IMG/VR virus record: IMGVR_UViG_3300048580_000637
Span: 1 to 61,356 of that record
Length of the DNA: 61,356 nucleotides
Direction: 5' to 3' (one strand)
Source of the DNA: a virus
The notes under the pieces were generated by a model that was not told where the DNA came from, ran no database searches, and was given only the letters and a program-made list of their open reading frames with translations. The position numbers and the translations under genes were made by a program. How positions within the stretch are numbered: position 1 is the stretch's first letter; every line of letters starts with the position of its first letter. Below are positions 1 to 8,416 of the stretch, piece after piece.

Positions 1-93
1 CAAGAAATTCGATTCGATATTACCAGCGTTACTGGTGGACCATTGAGTATCCCTTTTTTGTTAATTTTCCGCGAAACAGCATCGCTAACTTAA
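1..93 (+). CDS. 3' end of an unidentified gene (partial)
   Basis: An open frame enters from the left edge and ends at TAA (91-93), directly abutting the ATG of the next gene. Only 30 residues are visible. They include an ITSVTGGPLSIPFLL stretch typical of a beta-rich structural protein, but that is too little to identify. The zero-gap junction with the next plus-strand gene suggests translational coupling in a phage structural operon. Confidence 0.5.
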   Translation, partial: QEIRFDITSVTGGPLSIPFLLIFRETASLT

Positions 94-528
94 ATGCCTA
101 ATAGTTTAACTGCTCAAAGCTTATTTTTAAATAGTCCCGAATATATTGAAAGATACCAAATTGCATTAACAAATGTTTCTGGGTCTTTCAATGAAATGTT
201 AACTAATTCAGCTTTTTTTGATAGTGAAATCAAGCCTAATTTAATCGATGATACATCTGTCCGATTTTATGTTTACAAAAGGATTCTATCAGAAATGATT
301 GTTTTTAATCCTTATGTCAAGTTGAATGTAGCTAAATTGGGAATGACGGCAGCAGTGTTTGGGGAAGCTCCAAGACTCGCGCTTTCTATTAATATTGAAG
401 ATAAATTAAATCCGATTTCTGAATCGGATATTTTGCAAGCAGTGACAGAACAATTCAACGACGAAAATCTGTTGGCTCAATTGCTAAATCAAAATATTCT
501 CAAAGTGTCTGCGGTTTTTAATAATTAG
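94..528 (+). CDS. hypothetical phage protein, 144 aa
   Basis: The protein is mixed alpha/beta, with no signal peptide or membrane segment, and I do not recognise its family. The ATG immediately follows the TAA of the upstream partial gene. It is the second gene of a short plus-strand cluster that continues with lectin-like tail genes, so a tail or baseplate role is possible. That is inference from position only. Confidence 0.6.
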   Translation: MPNSLTAQSLFLNSPEYIERYQIALTNVSGSFNEMLTNSAFFDSEIKPNLIDDTSVRFYVYKRILSEMIVFNPYVKLNVAKLGMTAAVFGEAPRLALSINIEDKLNPISESDILQAVTEQFNDENLLAQLLNQNILKVSAVFNN

Positions 529-547
529 TTCTTGTAGGAGTTTTGTT

Positions 548-769
548 ATGTTTGAATCTAAAAAATCACAAATGTGGACACCAGTAAAACTACAATCTAA
601 AAGACTTTATCACTGGTTTGACGCTACTGATAATACTACTTTTGGTTGCGATAAAAATAATAGTATTTTTATCTTAAAAGGTGGAAGTAATCAGCATTTT
701 CTACAAAAAGTATTTGCTTTCTTTAGAAAAGCAGTAATTAATCTGATAGCGATTTTTAAAGGTCTGTAA
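548..769 (+). CDS. small protein, possible truncated lectin-domain start (73 aa)
   Basis: A good Shine-Dalgarno (TAGGAG) sits 8 nt before the ATG. The N-terminus (MWTPVKLQSKRLYHWFDATD) resembles the opening W-T-P...W-x-D-A pattern of LamG/concanavalin-type phage tail proteins, and the next gene starts similarly (RWTPAFSNSAIWIKA). The rest is short and ends in a hydrophobic helix, so this may be a decayed or swapped fragment of a receptor-binding gene. Confidence 0.5.
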   Translation: MFESKKSQMWTPVKLQSKRLYHWFDATDNTTFGCDKNNSIFILKGGSNQHFLQKVFAFFRKAVINLIAIFKGL

Positions 770-777
770 TTTTAAAA

Positions 778-1569
778 ATGCTAATAATTGATGCTAGTCC
801 GACGCAAAGATGGACTCCGGCTTTTTCAAATTCTGCGATTTGGATTAAAGCTAATAATAGTAGTAGTTTAACTTTAAGTGGCTTAAACGTGACTGCTGTG
901 CAAGATTTAGTTAATAATTTAAACTTTTCTGTCACGGGGCCAATTACAGTTAATACTACAGAATTAGGAGGGGAGCGATCAGTTTTAAGTATTAATAATA
1001 CTAGCTCTGCTCAATTTCTTTCTGCTATTTTTAATTATGCGGGAAATGCAATTACTTTGGCATCTGTTCATAGGAATAATTCTGCGTTAGCAGGAAAAGT
1101 TAGATTCGGAAGATTATGGTCGTTGTCGCCATCGACACAACAAGATTTCGATAACACTGGTGGAATAATTTTAACTTATGGAATTAACTCTAACAATGGT
1201 GTATATTTGTTCAGAAATAATGCTGTAGCTGCTCAAACATCCCCTTTAATTAATAATCAATGGGCATCTGTTATCGCTACCAGAAACAGTTCCCAATCGA
1301 GAATAATTTTAAATGGTGGAACTGCATCATCTGGAACCACTTCTTTAGCTAATCTTGATTGTAATAGAATTAGGATTGGGAACGATATAACCGCAGTCGA
1401 TTCAGGGATGAACGGCTTTATCGCTGAAAATATTTTATGGACTAGAGAGCTATCTACCAATGAGATTAATTTATTAGCTGGTTATTTTCATTGGGAATGG
1501 GGGTTACAGTCTCTTCTACCAACGAATCACCCTTTTAAAAATCGTCCACCTCTTGTGTCTGATATTTAA
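778..1569 (+). CDS. lectin-like (LamG/ConA-fold) phage tail or receptor-binding protein
   Basis: This 263-aa protein is rich in Asn, Ser and Thr and has the pattern of a concanavalin-like jelly-roll domain. It opens with W-T-P, and its later strands include WASVIATRNSSQSRIILNGG (the usual W..V.....s...l.vNG pattern) and RIRIGND...GFIAENILWTRELS, the family's closing strands. Such domains bind carbohydrate at tips of phage tail fibres. It lies 8 nt after the previous gene. Family assignment is by pattern only, and the ligand is unknown. Confidence 0.6.
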   Translation: MLIIDASPTQRWTPAFSNSAIWIKANNSSSLTLSGLNVTAVQDLVNNLNFSVTGPITVNTTELGGERSVLSINNTSSAQFLSAIFNYAGNAITLASVHRNNSALAGKVRFGRLWSLSPSTQQDFDNTGGIILTYGINSNNGVYLFRNNAVAAQTSPLINNQWASVIATRNSSQSRIILNGGTASSGTTSLANLDCNRIRIGNDITAVDSGMNGFIAENILWTRELSTNEINLLAGYFHWEWGLQSLLPTNHPFKNRPPLVSDI

Positions 1570-1606
1570 GGTAAAATAAAATCAGAAAATATTTGGAGAA
1601 TTTAAA

Positions 1607-1792
1607 TTGAATTACAGAAAATACTTAGCTGGAATTAGTATTCCACCAGCAGAATTGATCACATGGCAAGACAAGAGTGGCAATAATAACCACCTTTTAG
1701 CACAACCGAAAAAAAGGTGGCATCAACGGCTTTCTGTCTTATCGAGCGATGCTATTAAATATCATCCCATCCCGTTAAGCCAGAAGACATAA
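1607..1792 (+). pseudogene. truncated lectin-type tail protein remnant
   Basis: A TTG start is preceded by GGAG. The 61-aa product contains LITWQDKSGNNNHLLAQ, the classic W-x-D-x-S-G-N-x-N-H element near the start of LamG-like phage domains. It stops soon after, and its last 13 codons run antiparallel into the 3' end of nrdB. The expected 150-200 further residues are missing. I read it as a fragment cut off at the junction with the nucleotide-metabolism module. Confidence 0.5.
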
Positions 1793-2822
1793 CATAACTG
1801 GTAACAGTTGCTTCAAAAAAGTTTGACTTAGTGTGACCTTCCCCTTGAGTATCAGAGAATTTCTCTAAATGGGAATAGGGAGATTTTTTGTATTTGTCCT
1901 CGGTAAAAATTGGATTTAAGCCGATGGCTTTTAGTCGAATATTGGCAAGGTATTTAGTATAGTGATCTATACTTTCTTCAGTAATGCCCAGTATTTGATT
2001 ACCGATAATATGGTTAGACCAATTAATTTCTTGATTGACAGCCTCTAAAAATGAACTTGCTATACCTTCTTTAATTGACTCTTTCGGGAATAATTGCAAT
2101 GCTTCCACAATTAATTTTTGATACAATCGGACGTGACTTAATTCGTCTCGGTTGATCATCCTAAAAATATCGGCACTTCCAGCCATTAGCTGTCTAGAAG
2201 CTAAATTATAAAAATACTGGAACCCATTATAGAAATACAGTCCTTCTAGAATATAATTAGCAACAAGAGAACCAAAATAATTACCCTGTGTTGGGCTGTC
2301 AATATATTTTTGATAAGAACTAGCAATAAATTCACAGCGATTTCTAAGAATTTTATCGGTGCGCCATAAATCATAAATTTCAGCCCTTTTGTTTGAGGGA
2401 ATAATAGTCTCAATCAAGTATTGATAACTTTGATTGTGCATAGCCTCTTGAGAGATTTGTTCTGCCATACAAAGGCTGATCTCTGGGGCTGTGACGCAAG
2501 ATTTTAAGTGAGGAATGTTACAGGTTTGTACAGAATCAAGAAAAGTTAGATAGGATAAAATACCATCATAAGCGCGTCTTTCATCAAGGGTTAAGTTATT
2601 ATAGTCAGTTATATCTTGAGTAATATCTATTTTTTGCGGAATCCAGAAATTTTCACGCATCTGTTGATATAAACCTACAGCCCAAGCGTAGCGGACATCA
2701 TTTAATTGCATTAGGTTGGTAGTGTTACCAAACCAGATAGATCGAGTTTCAGTCGCATCATCCCCCGATGGATTGAAGATCGGGGAAATGGGCATTTTAT
2801 TGTCAAGATTTGCTGATGTCAT
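1755..2822 (-). CDS. nrdB: class I ribonucleotide reductase, small (beta/R2) subunit
   Basis: This 355-aa subunit would hold the di-iron/tyrosyl radical cofactor and pass the radical to NrdA for dNTP synthesis. The metal ligands are visible: Asp in FLDSVQ, Glu and His in QEAMHNQSY (with the radical Tyr at His+4), Glu in ILEGLYF, and Glu and His in RDELSHVRL. Length is normal for R2. It is the last gene of a minus-strand operon led by small genes, thyA and nrdA. Phage RNRs usually recycle degraded host DNA and enlarge the dNTP pool. Its 3' end overlaps a convergent truncated gene by 38 bp. Confidence 0.93.
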   Translation of the reverse strand: MTSANLDNKMPISPIFNPSGDDATETRSIWFGNTTNLMQLNDVRYAWAVGLYQQMRENFWIPQKIDITQDITDYNNLTLDERRAYDGILSYLTFLDSVQTCNIPHLKSCVTAPEISLCMAEQISQEAMHNQSYQYLIETIIPSNKRAEIYDLWRTDKILRNRCEFIASSYQKYIDSPTQGNYFGSLVANYILEGLYFYNGFQYFYNLASRQLMAGSADIFRMINRDELSHVRLYQKLIVEALQLFPKESIKEGIASSFLEAVNQEINWSNHIIGNQILGITEESIDHYTKYLANIRLKAIGLNPIFTEDKYKKSPYSHLEKFSDTQGEGHTKSNFFEATVTSYVMSSGLTGWDDI

Positions 2823-2839
2823 AGTTTTGATTGAGTAAA

Positions 2840-3112
2840 TTATCTGAAGATTGATTTAAAAGCTTCTAGGTCAAGATGTATGTCGTATTTTTTCCAGTGA
2901 ATATAGCTGCCGTCTTCTGGAATAGTAAATCTTGATTGGTCGGATATTTCGATTCTTTTTAGTGCTGACAGAGAACTAAACGGAATCTGAAATAAATTTA
3001 AATTGCAATCAAAAACGATTAAGCTATCTTTAAAAACAATAGCTGTACTAATCATCTTATTAGATGAACGCCATTTGTGAGCGATTATGATTCTTTTAAT
3101 TATTGAAATCAT
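2840..3112 (-). CDS. hypothetical protein, DUF2442-like
   Basis: The 90-aa protein ends in a pattern (RIEIS...F.IPEDGSYIHWKKYDIHLDLEAFK) reminiscent of small DUF2442-type proteins common in cyanobacteria. The resemblance is from memory and weak. It overlaps the upstream gene by 4 nt and lies 17 nt before nrdB, so it is co-transcribed with the reductase genes. Function unknown. Confidence 0.55.
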   Translation of the reverse strand: MISIIKRIIIAHKWRSSNKMISTAIVFKDSLIVFDCNLNLFQIPFSSLSALKRIEISDQSRFTIPEDGSYIHWKKYDIHLDLEAFKSIFR

Positions 3113-3399
3113 GGTTTATCTGAAGGTTCCCAGTCTCTACATTGTACACAAGAAATAGAGGGATTTACACTACATTTCAGATTAAAATCTTTATGGGTTT
3201 CAGGATTATAATATTTACAAGAACTAATCCGATTATATTCAGCTGTTGAATAGTATTTGAGTTGTTTAACTGTGTAGATTAAATTGGTCTTAAATCTAAA
3301 AAACACTCTACACACGACAACAGCAAAAATTAAAGCAGTATAAAGTAAAAATATACTTAATACAATAGTTGCTAGAAAGTTAATAATTATTATTGCCAT
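3109..3399 (-). CDS. membrane-anchored Cys-rich small protein (DUF6464-like)
   Basis: One strong N-terminal transmembrane helix (residues about 3-33) is followed by C-K-Y-Y...LKCSVNP...CVQCRDWE. That Cys arrangement matches small cyanobacterial proteins annotated DUF6464 (pattern ...CAVNP...C..C.D.E). Four cysteines may bind metal. It sits between nrdA and nrdB. It supports a cyanobacterial host range; the function is unknown. Confidence 0.65.
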   Translation of the reverse strand: MAIIIINFLATIVLSIFLLYTALIFAVVVCRVFFRFKTNLIYTVKQLKYYSTAEYNRISSCKYYNPETHKDFNLKCSVNPSISCVQCRDWEPSDKP

Positions 3400-3408
3400 A
3401 ATGATTAT

Positions 3409-3545
3409 TTATTTTTTCGAGTATCGATAAAATCTTTGAGAGTTTCGGTGAATCCAACAAAAACCAATTGTATAAAACATGATCAAAAAAAAACAATTAG
3501 CACAATACATAAAATGGGATTAATGACATTAGAGGTAATATTCAT
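3409..3545 (-). pseudogene. possible ~45-aa membrane peptide split at a T9 tract
   Basis: An ATG 2 nt after the nrdA stop opens a 20-codon hydrophobic frame (MNITSNVINPILCIVLIVFF) that stops just after nine T residues (A9 on the + strand, 3485-3493). In the neighbouring frame coding continues for about 25 more codons to TAA at 3409. One extra T would fuse both into a single-TM peptide. It could be a decayed gene, a sequencing error or slippage. Codes for nothing recognisable. Confidence 0.3.
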
Positions 3546-3547
3546 AG

Positions 3548-5800
3548 TTAATTAGCACAGCTAGAACAGCTATCTTTAAAGTTATCCTTTTGAACAGTCC
3601 GTACATAATAGACTGCTTTACATCCTGATTCCCACGCTAAAACTAGAGTCTCGTAAATTTCTTTAACTGTTAATACGCGGTTAGGCTTGTCAGGAAAATA
3701 AACCCCTTGATTAAGGTTGAAAAGCAATTCCATAGAAATTCCTGTATCAATCCATTTTTGCATTTCAGCAATTGCCTGAACGACGATCTTTTGGTCAAGA
3801 TTTTGATTCTCTTGATAATACCAAAAAGAATCTTTGATAAAAGGAGGACAATTAGGAATAGCACCTTTTGAGTTTTTTTCTGTGAATACCCGCTTAAAGA
3901 CGGGCAAAACACTAGCAGTACAACCCTGAATTAAAGATGAAGTAGTATTGGGAGCTATAGCAGTAATATGAGAGTTTCTAATCCCGTAGCGTTGCACATC
4001 ATTAATTAATTTATGCCAATTATAGGTATCATCAGAATTTACTTTGAACCATTCTAATGGTTTAGCCCCTAGTAATTTACCCTGACTCCATTCACTGCCA
4101 GAAAAAGCTTGATAAGCACCGCGTTCTTTAGCTAATTCCATCGAAGCGTGAGTACAAAAATAGCTAATTCTTTCAAATAAATCACTGATAGATTTAAAGT
4201 CTTTATAAGATAATTTTTGTTTAGCCAACCAATCGGCTAATCCCATGACTCCAACTCCAATCGTTCGATATTTATCATTATGTTCTTTAGCCTCGCCAAT
4301 TGGGGGACAAGTGAGGTCGATAGTATTGTCAAGCATCCTGACAGCAAGATGACACATTTCTGATAAATCAGCAAGAGTGTCAATGTTAGCAAGATTAAGA
4401 CTAACTAAATTACAGCAATGGGCCGTTTTACCCGGTGTGACATTAGAAAAGCTTTCACAGCACAAATTAACTTGAGGGATGTACCCATCGTGTTTATTAG
4501 GATTAGCCCGATTAATGGTATCTTTGAAGGCAAGATAAGGCATACCTGTCTCGATTTGAGAGCGCATAATATCTTTAAATAATTCCCTAGCATTAACCTT
4601 CTTGTAGAGAGTAATTTTTGTTCCTAGACTATCTTCAATTAATTCATAAGCCTCTTCAAATTTGTCCCCCCATAGTTCCGCTAATTCTATCCCTAGTTGT
4701 GTGCAAACTTCATAAGGATCAACTAATGTCCACTCGGCTTTATTTATTACCCGACGCATAAATTCATCGGTGATAACTAATTGGGGAAAAATATCATAAG
4801 CTTTGCGTCTTTGATCACCGGTTTCTGTTTGCATTTCCAAAAATTCTGGCACATCTAAATGCCAGATATCAACACCGATAGTTACTGCCCCGGCGCGTCT
4901 TCCCCCCTGATTTACTGCAATAGCTGTGTCGTTGAGTAATTTAATCCAGGGTATAATCCCCCCGGAAGCGTTAGCTTTTCCCATAACCGAGCTACCAGTG
5001 GCACGGATTCTACTCACATTCACCCCGACACCGCCACCATTCTTAGAGATGCGAGCAGTATTAGTAATCTCGCTAAAAATACTCTCTAGATTGTCTTCCA
5101 TTGCTACGATGAAGCAACTACTTAAAGAACCATTAGGGGTTCTTAGATTGCCTAAAATTGGAGTAGCTAGAGAGATTTTTCTTTGGGCTATGGCTAGGTA
5201 GATTTGACGAGCAAAACTTAATCTATCTTCTGGTTCCTTTTCTACACTGGCAAGTAATAAAGCGCAAGTCAAAAAAGCCTCTTGAGGTAATTCACAATCA
5301 AGTAAATACCTTTTTGACAACATGATTGCACCAGCATAGTCAAAGTCTTTATCGTATTCTGGGTATATCCACTCCCCCGCAATTTCTAAGTCTTTTTCGT
5401 CATAGATTTCCGTAATTTTTGAATCATAAACACCTCTATCCACTTGCCACTGGGCATATTTAGCGTAGTCAGTTCCTTCTAATCTCCTGAAAACCGTGCG
5501 AGATAAATACCCGCCAAATTCTCTTTTAATTCTAGTATCCTTCCACAGTCCCCAGACGTGAAGTCTTCCAGCTACATACTTCCAATCGGTTTCTTCTACA
5601 CAAAACAATCGTGTGGCAACATTGATTAAATTTTCTTGAATTTCTTGCGTGGTAATACTATCTCGTAATCGAGAGGTTAACCCTGATTCTAAAGCGAGGG
5701 GATTTACTTCTAACCCTTCACACGCCCATTCCACTACTCGTCGAATTTTAGTGATGTCTAAGGGACGAGTTTCTCCACTTCTTTGAATTACGTTAATCAT
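3548..5800 (-). CDS. nrdA: class Ia ribonucleotide reductase, large (alpha/R1) subunit
   Basis: The 750-aa enzyme reduces ribonucleoside diphosphates to dNDPs. An N-terminal ATP-cone (MINVIQRSGETRPLDITKI...) suggests allosteric activity control. Active-site landmarks are LSSCFI (redox Cys), QVNLCCES (the N-x-C-x-E catalytic triad) and a C-terminal CSSC pair for thioredoxin or glutaredoxin regeneration. Length is typical. It lies 68 nt downstream of thyA and upstream of nrdB, separated from it only by small genes, which fits a phage nucleotide-biosynthesis operon. Confidence 0.95.
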   Translation of the reverse strand: MINVIQRSGETRPLDITKIRRVVEWACEGLEVNPLALESGLTSRLRDSITTQEIQENLINVATRLFCVEETDWKYVAGRLHVWGLWKDTRIKREFGGYLSRTVFRRLEGTDYAKYAQWQVDRGVYDSKITEIYDEKDLEIAGEWIYPEYDKDFDYAGAIMLSKRYLLDCELPQEAFLTCALLLASVEKEPEDRLSFARQIYLAIAQRKISLATPILGNLRTPNGSLSSCFIVAMEDNLESIFSEITNTARISKNGGGVGVNVSRIRATGSSVMGKANASGGIIPWIKLLNDTAIAVNQGGRRAGAVTIGVDIWHLDVPEFLEMQTETGDQRRKAYDIFPQLVITDEFMRRVINKAEWTLVDPYEVCTQLGIELAELWGDKFEEAYELIEDSLGTKITLYKKVNARELFKDIMRSQIETGMPYLAFKDTINRANPNKHDGYIPQVNLCCESFSNVTPGKTAHCCNLVSLNLANIDTLADLSEMCHLAVRMLDNTIDLTCPPIGEAKEHNDKYRTIGVGVMGLADWLAKQKLSYKDFKSISDLFERISYFCTHASMELAKERGAYQAFSGSEWSQGKLLGAKPLEWFKVNSDDTYNWHKLINDVQRYGIRNSHITAIAPNTTSSLIQGCTASVLPVFKRVFTEKNSKGAIPNCPPFIKDSFWYYQENQNLDQKIVVQAIAEMQKWIDTGISMELLFNLNQGVYFPDKPNRVLTVKEIYETLVLAWESGCKAVYYVRTVQKDNFKDSCSSCAN

Positions 5801-5868
5801 TTGGTTACTCCTGATTTTTAATTTTACTTTAATAATGATTGTCCTTTTGGGATAATTTGTGTTGACAT

Positions 5869-7404
5869 TTATTTATCCTGAGTGTAATTTGTTTTTAGTT
5901 GAGATGCCCGTTCAATTTCTCTAGCTAGGTAGCCGATATGAAAAGATTGAATACTGGGACAATCGGCAATTATTTGACGGATTAGCTTCAAAGGATTCTT
6001 ACCTTCCCATTTTCCCACAAATTCACCGTTAGGGGTTAGCTGACTGACTGTGATATTATTGCCATCTGTTTCTACTAAAAAGTTACCAGCGGGATCACTG
6101 TACTCTCGAAACTCTTGACTAATAATTGATTGGTATTGATTGTTAATTAACTGTTGTACGTTTTCCCAACAGTCATCGTAAATATGGGCCGATTGGCTAA
6201 TAGTAATTAATGGACCCATTGATAAATTGTAGTCAGAGTGCTTGCTAATCTCATCCCTAATATGTTGCTGTAAAGCCCGCAGTCCCATGGCATTAGCGGG
6301 CCAAGCAGAAAACATATCATTACTTCTAAAGGTAGCTGTTAAAGACAGTTCATTATCTACTACTCTTACCCAAATGTGATTAAGGCAAGGTGAACCGCCG
6401 TGATTATGATCTGAGTCACCCCCTTTTCTTTCTCCTCGCACGATTGTATGATAATCGTTTGTACGCCAACTGTTATGTTCAGCAAGTATTTGATAGTTTC
6501 CACTCCCACTATCCCAGAGGGACATAACTGCACTGGCAGAGTCGATTTCTTTGATTAATTTTGTGATAACTGCTTTAATCTGATCCTGACCGAACCAAGA
6601 GCGTAATCTTTGACCGTAGGTATATTTAACTCCTTCCCGATAGTTAGCATCACTAAGTATTTGTGGAATATAGTTCTTTAGATATTTTCTATCTAAAGGT
6701 AAGTAATTAGGTTCTGGAAAATAAAAATCTTCTGATTCATCGGTAACTATCGCCATTAAATCGATTAATTCTTGCCATTTACCGTCATAGCCAGTAGGTC
6801 TGATCGTGCCAGTAGTTTTGATTCTTTGCAGTATTTTTATCCAAGTTTCAGCAATGGTTTTACCTTCAATCCGATGACCATAGAGCGACCCAGGTTTTAC
6901 TTCTGATGTAGGTTCATTGTAGGGAAAAGCCATCGGTTCTGCCCACGGTTTATTAGCACCATAAACTGTAGCCAGAATTGCGTAAGTTGTGAGACTATCT
7001 CTTAAAGTAACAGAAGACCGTAATTGATTTAAAACTTCTAAAGGAATATCTATATCAATATATCCTTTCACTAAAGAATCAATTACCCAACACTCTTTCC
7101 CTACATCATTTTTTCCTTTATAAACTCCATTCTCAAAGAAGTCTTTCAAGCATTGAACACTACCAGAATTTTTGTCTTCTTGGGTTGAATCCATTACAAC
7201 AAGATCGCGGACGTGGGGATTAGCTAACAAATTGCGAACTAAAAAGTTAATTCCCCTTGATGCACTATAAAGATTGCCAATCACAGCATAATCAGAAGGA
7301 TCAAGTTTTGCGGCTACCGACTTAGCAGGAGTCCATCCTGTGCAGATAGCTATACAGCCTGTCCCGACAATTAATTGATTGGGCTTGTAGATTGCATTAA
7401 ACAT
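5869..7404 (-). CDS. thyA: thymidylate synthase, three-domain cyanobacterial type
   Basis: The 511-aa protein is nearly twice a normal ThyA. Residues about 1-180 (LIVGTGCIAICTGWTPAKSV...) resemble the MtrA-like corrinoid-protein domain found fused to ThyA in cyanobacteria. The middle carries ThyA signatures: GGSPCLNHIWVRV with the catalytic Cys, then RSNDMFSAWPANAMGL. The last ~80 residues (DPAGNFLVETDGNNITV...) look like the DUF4346 tail. It would make dTMP from dUMP and supply dNTPs with NrdA/B. It overlaps a 47-aa gene upstream by 8 nt. Confidence 0.85.
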   Translation of the reverse strand: MFNAIYKPNQLIVGTGCIAICTGWTPAKSVAAKLDPSDYAVIGNLYSASRGINFLVRNLLANPHVRDLVVMDSTQEDKNSGSVQCLKDFFENGVYKGKNDVGKECWVIDSLVKGYIDIDIPLEVLNQLRSSVTLRDSLTTYAILATVYGANKPWAEPMAFPYNEPTSEVKPGSLYGHRIEGKTIAETWIKILQRIKTTGTIRPTGYDGKWQELIDLMAIVTDESEDFYFPEPNYLPLDRKYLKNYIPQILSDANYREGVKYTYGQRLRSWFGQDQIKAVITKLIKEIDSASAVMSLWDSGSGNYQILAEHNSWRTNDYHTIVRGERKGGDSDHNHGGSPCLNHIWVRVVDNELSLTATFRSNDMFSAWPANAMGLRALQQHIRDEISKHSDYNLSMGPLITISQSAHIYDDCWENVQQLINNQYQSIISQEFREYSDPAGNFLVETDGNNITVSQLTPNGEFVGKWEGKNPLKLIRQIIADCPSIQSFHIGYLAREIERASQLKTNYTQDK

Positions 7405-7540
7405 TGGCTTTTCCTTTTTCTTTAATATTGGGTTGCTTCCAAGTTTCTATTTCTTTCAGAAATAAATCAGATTTAGGTTTCCAGTTTTCTATTTCTTTAA
7501 GAAGCGAGTCTAATTTTGCGTTGATTTCTTCAAGAGTCAT
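7397..7540 (-). CDS. small coiled-coil protein, 47 aa
   Basis: The ATG (7540) has AGAGGT upstream at a suitable distance. The frame overlaps the end of the preceding gene and the first codons of thyA, which is typical of tight phage operons. The product (MTLEEINAKLDSLLKEIENW...) holds a near-duplicate motif, LKEIENWKPKS and LKEIETWKQPN. It is helical and charged. Function unknown. Confidence 0.55.
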   Translation of the reverse strand: MTLEEINAKLDSLLKEIENWKPKSDLFLKEIETWKQPNIKEKGKANV

Positions 7541-7712
7541 AATTGATTTTACCTCTACTTTGTTCAAGAGATTTTATTTCTGCTAATGTTTTTTTGATTG
7601 ATTCTTTTTCATTGGCAAGCAATTCTCTTACTTTTTGAAAAAGAATCAATATTCTTTTGTCAATTTCTGCGATAGTTATAAGTCCCTCTTTATTGAGGCC
7701 TAACAAATACAT
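7530..7712 (-). CDS. small helical protein, 60 aa
   Basis: A charged, probably coiled-coil small protein (IDKRILILFQKVRELLANEKESIKK...). It overlaps the genes on both sides (23 and 11 nt), in the run of small genes ahead of thyA. No family recognised. Its heptad-like helices resemble those of the 47-aa product that follows. Confidence 0.5.
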   Translation of the reverse strand: MYLLGLNKEGLITIAEIDKRILILFQKVRELLANEKESIKKTLAEIKSLEQSRGKINYDS

Positions 7713-7950
7713 GATATACCAATCCAGCTAGTTGATAAGTTCCAATGTATTGTCCTTTTTCATCTATCCAATAGCTACCAGTATAGTAAGTCAAAATATC
7801 AAAAATCCTCTTAGGTTCTTCTGTTTCTACTAATGCCCAAAGTGTAGGAATATTATTTTGCAACTGAACGCATAATATCTTCGCGTTTAAAGGCATTTCA
7901 ATCTCGCGACAAGAAGTTGTATCTATAGGGTACTTCCAGATGGTTCTCAT
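7690..7950 (-). CDS. conserved small phage protein (IWKYPI...YIGTYQ family)
   Basis: The 86-aa protein starts MRTIWKYPIDTTSC, continues IEMPLNAKILCVQLQNNIPTLWALVET and ends YIGTYQLAGLVYHVFV. I recognise this layout as a small family widespread in phages and bacteria (annotated as a DUF, I believe DUF7352). No biochemical function is known to me. It lies in the pre-thyA operon. Confidence 0.7.
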   Translation of the reverse strand: MRTIWKYPIDTTSCREIEMPLNAKILCVQLQNNIPTLWALVETEEPKRIFDILTYYTGSYWIDEKGQYIGTYQLAGLVYHVFVRPQ

Positions 7951-8005
7951 TGGTTTTTTGGGTTAGTGTACATTGATCCGATAACCAGTAACTGACATTG
8001 TGGTA

Positions 8006-8209
8006 CTACTCTGTTCTTGGGAAAGGATTATCTCCTAATCCCCATTGATGCTTAAGAAAAGCTTTGTACATATTTTCTCTGACCATCATTTGTTCGTAAA
8101 GCTTGATCAGGAAATCCTGCGCTTGCTCCTGACTCATTTTTTCTACCTGAGTCTGAAAAGAACGAATGTTGAACTGTTGTTCTAAGGAAAGTTCGATAGG
8201 TTGAGACAT
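8006..8209 (-). CDS. small helical protein, NblA-like pattern, 67 aa
   Basis: Sequence MSQPIELSLEQQFNIRSFQT...VEKMSQEQAQDFLIKLYEQMMVRENMYK matches the layout of NblA: a short N-terminal leader ending L-x-x-E-Q-x-F-x, then two helices with S-x-E-Q-A-Q-x-F-L-x-x-L-Y-x-Q-M-M-x-x-x-N-x-Y-x-x-L. NblA marks phycobilisomes for degradation by Clp protease, and Microcystis phages such as Ma-LMM01 carry nblA. Length (67 aa) fits the family's usual 55-65 aa plus a short tail. Assignment is by pattern memory but most positions agree. Confidence 0.75.
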   Translation of the reverse strand: MSQPIELSLEQQFNIRSFQTQVEKMSQEQAQDFLIKLYEQMMVRENMYKAFLKHQWGLGDNPFPRTE

Positions 8210-8224
8210 AGCATTACTCCTAAA

Positions 8225-8416
8225 TTAAAATTCAGACTCTTCTTTTTGAGGTTCAAATCTATTATCAAAGTCTTCCAACGTTTGTTTTAGACAATGATAA
8301 AAGCCATTAAATTCGTCAAAAGGTTCCCAGTCTTTTTCGTGATGTTTGAGTAGCTTTCTTGCCATTTCTGGTTCAATGGGAACGTAAATGTAGTCTTCTA
8401 GTGATTTATCTTCCAC
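8225..8416 (-). CDS. hypothetical acidic protein, 63 aa
   Basis: An acidic small protein (MEDKSLEDYIYVPIEPEMAR...), overlapping the start of its upstream neighbour's stop by 11 nt. No family recognised. Part of the small-gene run transcribed toward nblA-like, thyA and nrdA. Confidence 0.5.
   Translation of the reverse strand: MEDKSLEDYIYVPIEPEMARKLLKHHEKDWEPFDEFNGFYHCLKQTLEDFDNRFEPQKEESEF

Noticed and set aside
5863-5891. TTGACA-N17-TAATTT promoter on the + strand in the 3' end of thyA
   Set aside because: No downstream plus-strand gene or terminator. In DNA this AT-rich such matches are expected by chance.
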